From an uncultured Bacilli bacterium (GTDB taxonomy: Bacteria; Bacillota_I; Bacilli_A; RF39; UBA660), in the NCBI GenBank assembly GCA_951800155.1, contig CATOJL010000073.1:1-7058 (forward strand): DNA of 7,058 bases. The letters run 5' to 3'. The position numbers and the translations under genes are program-made. The notes under the pieces were generated by a model. It searched no databases and was not told the origin of the DNA. It worked only from the letters and a program-made list of their open reading frames with translations. Positions 6,286-7,058 of the stretch are shown in pieces. Positions within the stretch are counted from its first letter, which is position 1, and every line of letters starts with the position of its first letter.

Positions 6286-6777
6286 TTATTTTTGATTTAT
6301 TAAAAGTTGCCTACTCATATAGCCTGTAAGTAAACCTGTTGGAATACACAGTATACAAATCAAAGTTACATATTGTAACAAGTTGATATCAAGGAAAAAG
6401 AATGCAACGAACATTTGTCCTAAAGAATGCATAAATGATCCAACGACACTTACTCCTAGAATCGAAAAGATATTTAATTTTTTGAAAAGTGCCATACTCA
6501 TCACAGAAAGAATACTTCCTACTAAACTAAAATAAAAGCTAAAACTAAATAATCCTGTTCGACATAAAGCAACAAGAAAAACCTTTAGTAAAGTAATACA
6601 AATGGCCTCTTTAAATGAATACATATAAAGAACATATAAAACAACAATGTTTGCTAAACCCAATTTAAGACCTGGTATAGTATATCCATCTAAAAAAGGC
6701 ATAAAACTTTCAAAAATACTTAATACAACTGCTAAAGAAGCATACATAGCCATTCGTGTCATTTTTTTTATCTGCAT
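6286..6777 (-). CDS. Gx transporter / Hpre_diP_synt_I-family membrane protein, EetB-like
   Basis: This 163-residue, very hydrophobic protein has about five membrane segments (roughly 10-29, 39-53, 58-76, 80-97, 103-128 and 133-153, some perhaps paired). The family hallmark PGLKLGLAN lies at 35-43 and a GSFMHSLGQ motif at 113-121. The family is often labelled heptaprenyl diphosphate synthase component I because of gene neighbourhood, but it is a small integral membrane protein with no prenyltransferase motif (no DDxxD). Members next to NusG-domain-II proteins and FMN_bind proteins match, to my knowledge, EetB of flavin-based extracellular electron transfer loci, where it is needed for passing electrons from the membrane. 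The biochemical role is not established. The ATG at 6775-6777 lies 7 bp after the stop of the upstream gene, which itself provides the AGG-rich ribosome site. M6 is an alternative start. Confidence 0.85.
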   Translation of the reverse strand: MQIKKMTRMAMYASLAVVLSIFESFMPFLDGYTIPGLKLGLANIVVLYVLYMYSFKEAICITLLKVFLVALCRTGLFSFSFYFSLVGSILSVMSMALFKKLNIFSILGVSVVGSFMHSLGQMFVAFFFLDINLLQYVTLICILCIPTGLLTGYMSRQLLINQK

Positions 6778-6784
6778 CCTACAC

Positions 6785-7058
6785 CTACCTTACAATTGTA
6801 TCTAGTTCTTTCTTTCCCTTTAATGTAACTGTAATCTCATTTGGTAAACAAATAATGGTATCCCCCTCCTTGGAAACCCAGCCCTGTCTTGAACAAATAT
6901 GTTTTGGACTTTCCTCTTCTAGAACACGAATTTTCCCATGTTCTACTTCTAAAATTATTTTTCCTAATGTGCCATCTACCGTATAAGTCTTTCGATCTGT
7001 ATAAAGATTGATTGTTAAAATCTTCTCCTTTTTGAAATAAACTTCTGCATAGGAGGAC
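6785..7058 (-). CDS. NusG domain II protein, EetA-like (5' part cut by window)
   Basis: The frame is open from the window edge (first full codon 7057-7055) to a TAG stop at 6787-6785, giving 90 residues of C-terminal sequence. The visible part is a small beta-rich domain ending in ICSRQGWV (54-61 of the fragment) and IICLPNEITV (68-77), the hallmark of stand-alone NusG domain II proteins; C55 and C70 are conserved in that family. Complete members usually start with one membrane-anchor helix, which here would lie beyond the window. Despite the name they are not transcription factors: they lack the NGN domain of NusG and face outward. Their constant partner is the Gx-transporter family gene, found here 7 bp downstream, and the pair corresponds to EetA/EetB of flavin-based extracellular electron transfer. 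The exact role of the domain is unknown. Confidence 0.85.
   Translation of the reverse strand, partial: SSYAEVYFKKEKILTINLYTDRKTYTVDGTLGKIILEVEHGKIRVLEEESPKHICSRQGWVSKEGDTIICLPNEITVTLKGKKELDTIVR

Noticed and set aside
5463..6295. Several 64-69 codon plus-strand open frames (5463-5657, 5875-6078, 6086-6295)
   Set aside because: They run opposite the regulator and FMN lipoprotein genes, have no family features and no coherent promoters; they are antisense shadows.
6286..6777. Literal heptaprenyl diphosphate synthase subunit
   Set aside because: The protein is an integral membrane protein with no prenyl-diphosphate binding motif, so the old label is not supported by the sequence.
6756..6986. 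Plus-strand 76-codon open frame
   Set aside because: It is antisense to the NusG domain II gene, whose conserved Cys/Gly-Trp and CLPN motifs show the minus strand to be the coding one.

Overview
The window comes from a low-GC Gram-positive bacterium (Bacillota). The AT-rich DNA, purine-rich Shine-Dalgarno sites, sigma-A-type promoters and gene families all fit. TGA is used as a stop and TGG for Trp, so this is the standard bacterial code and not that of a mycoplasma. The gene types suggest an anaerobic or gut-type lineage such as Erysipelotrichia or a relative, but that placement is inference. All eight genes lie on the minus strand, so transcription runs from high to low coordinates. The two end genes are cut by the window edges.

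In transcription order, the right end (7058-5786) holds a tightly packed three-gene membrane redox module: a NusG-domain-II protein (5' part missing), a Gx-transporter / Hpre_diP_synt_I-family integral membrane protein, and a small lipoprotein with one FMN_bind domain and a covalent flavinylation motif. These resemble EetA, EetB and PplA of the flavin-based extracellular electron transfer loci of Listeria, Enterococcus and Lactobacillus. Next, after a 57-bp gap with a candidate promoter, comes an OmpR/PhoB-type response regulator and its sensor histidine kinase (5728-3694). The kinase starts at a TTG inside the regulator gene, and a clear rho-independent terminator overlaps its stop codon.

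A 233-bp AT-rich gap (3461-3693) carries that terminator, a weak hairpin and a good extended -10 promoter. This promoter drives two translationally coupled U32-family genes (3460-1425). They correspond to the Bacillus TrhP1/TrhP2 pair, which makes 5-hydroxyuridine at the tRNA wobble position. The left end (1358-1) is a strongly AT-rich gene with its own TTGACA/TGnTAAAAT promoter. It encodes a fusion of an N-terminal HAD-type phosphatase domain to a C-terminal PlsC-type acyltransferase, and is cut at the window start.

Overall there are three or four transcription units. The redox module and the two-component system may be co-transcribed, since no terminator separates them, and this would make the kinase a candidate regulator or sensor for the redox module. 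No RNA genes, CRISPR arrays, insertion sequences or prophage parts were seen, and no gene-free stretch exceeds 300 bp.
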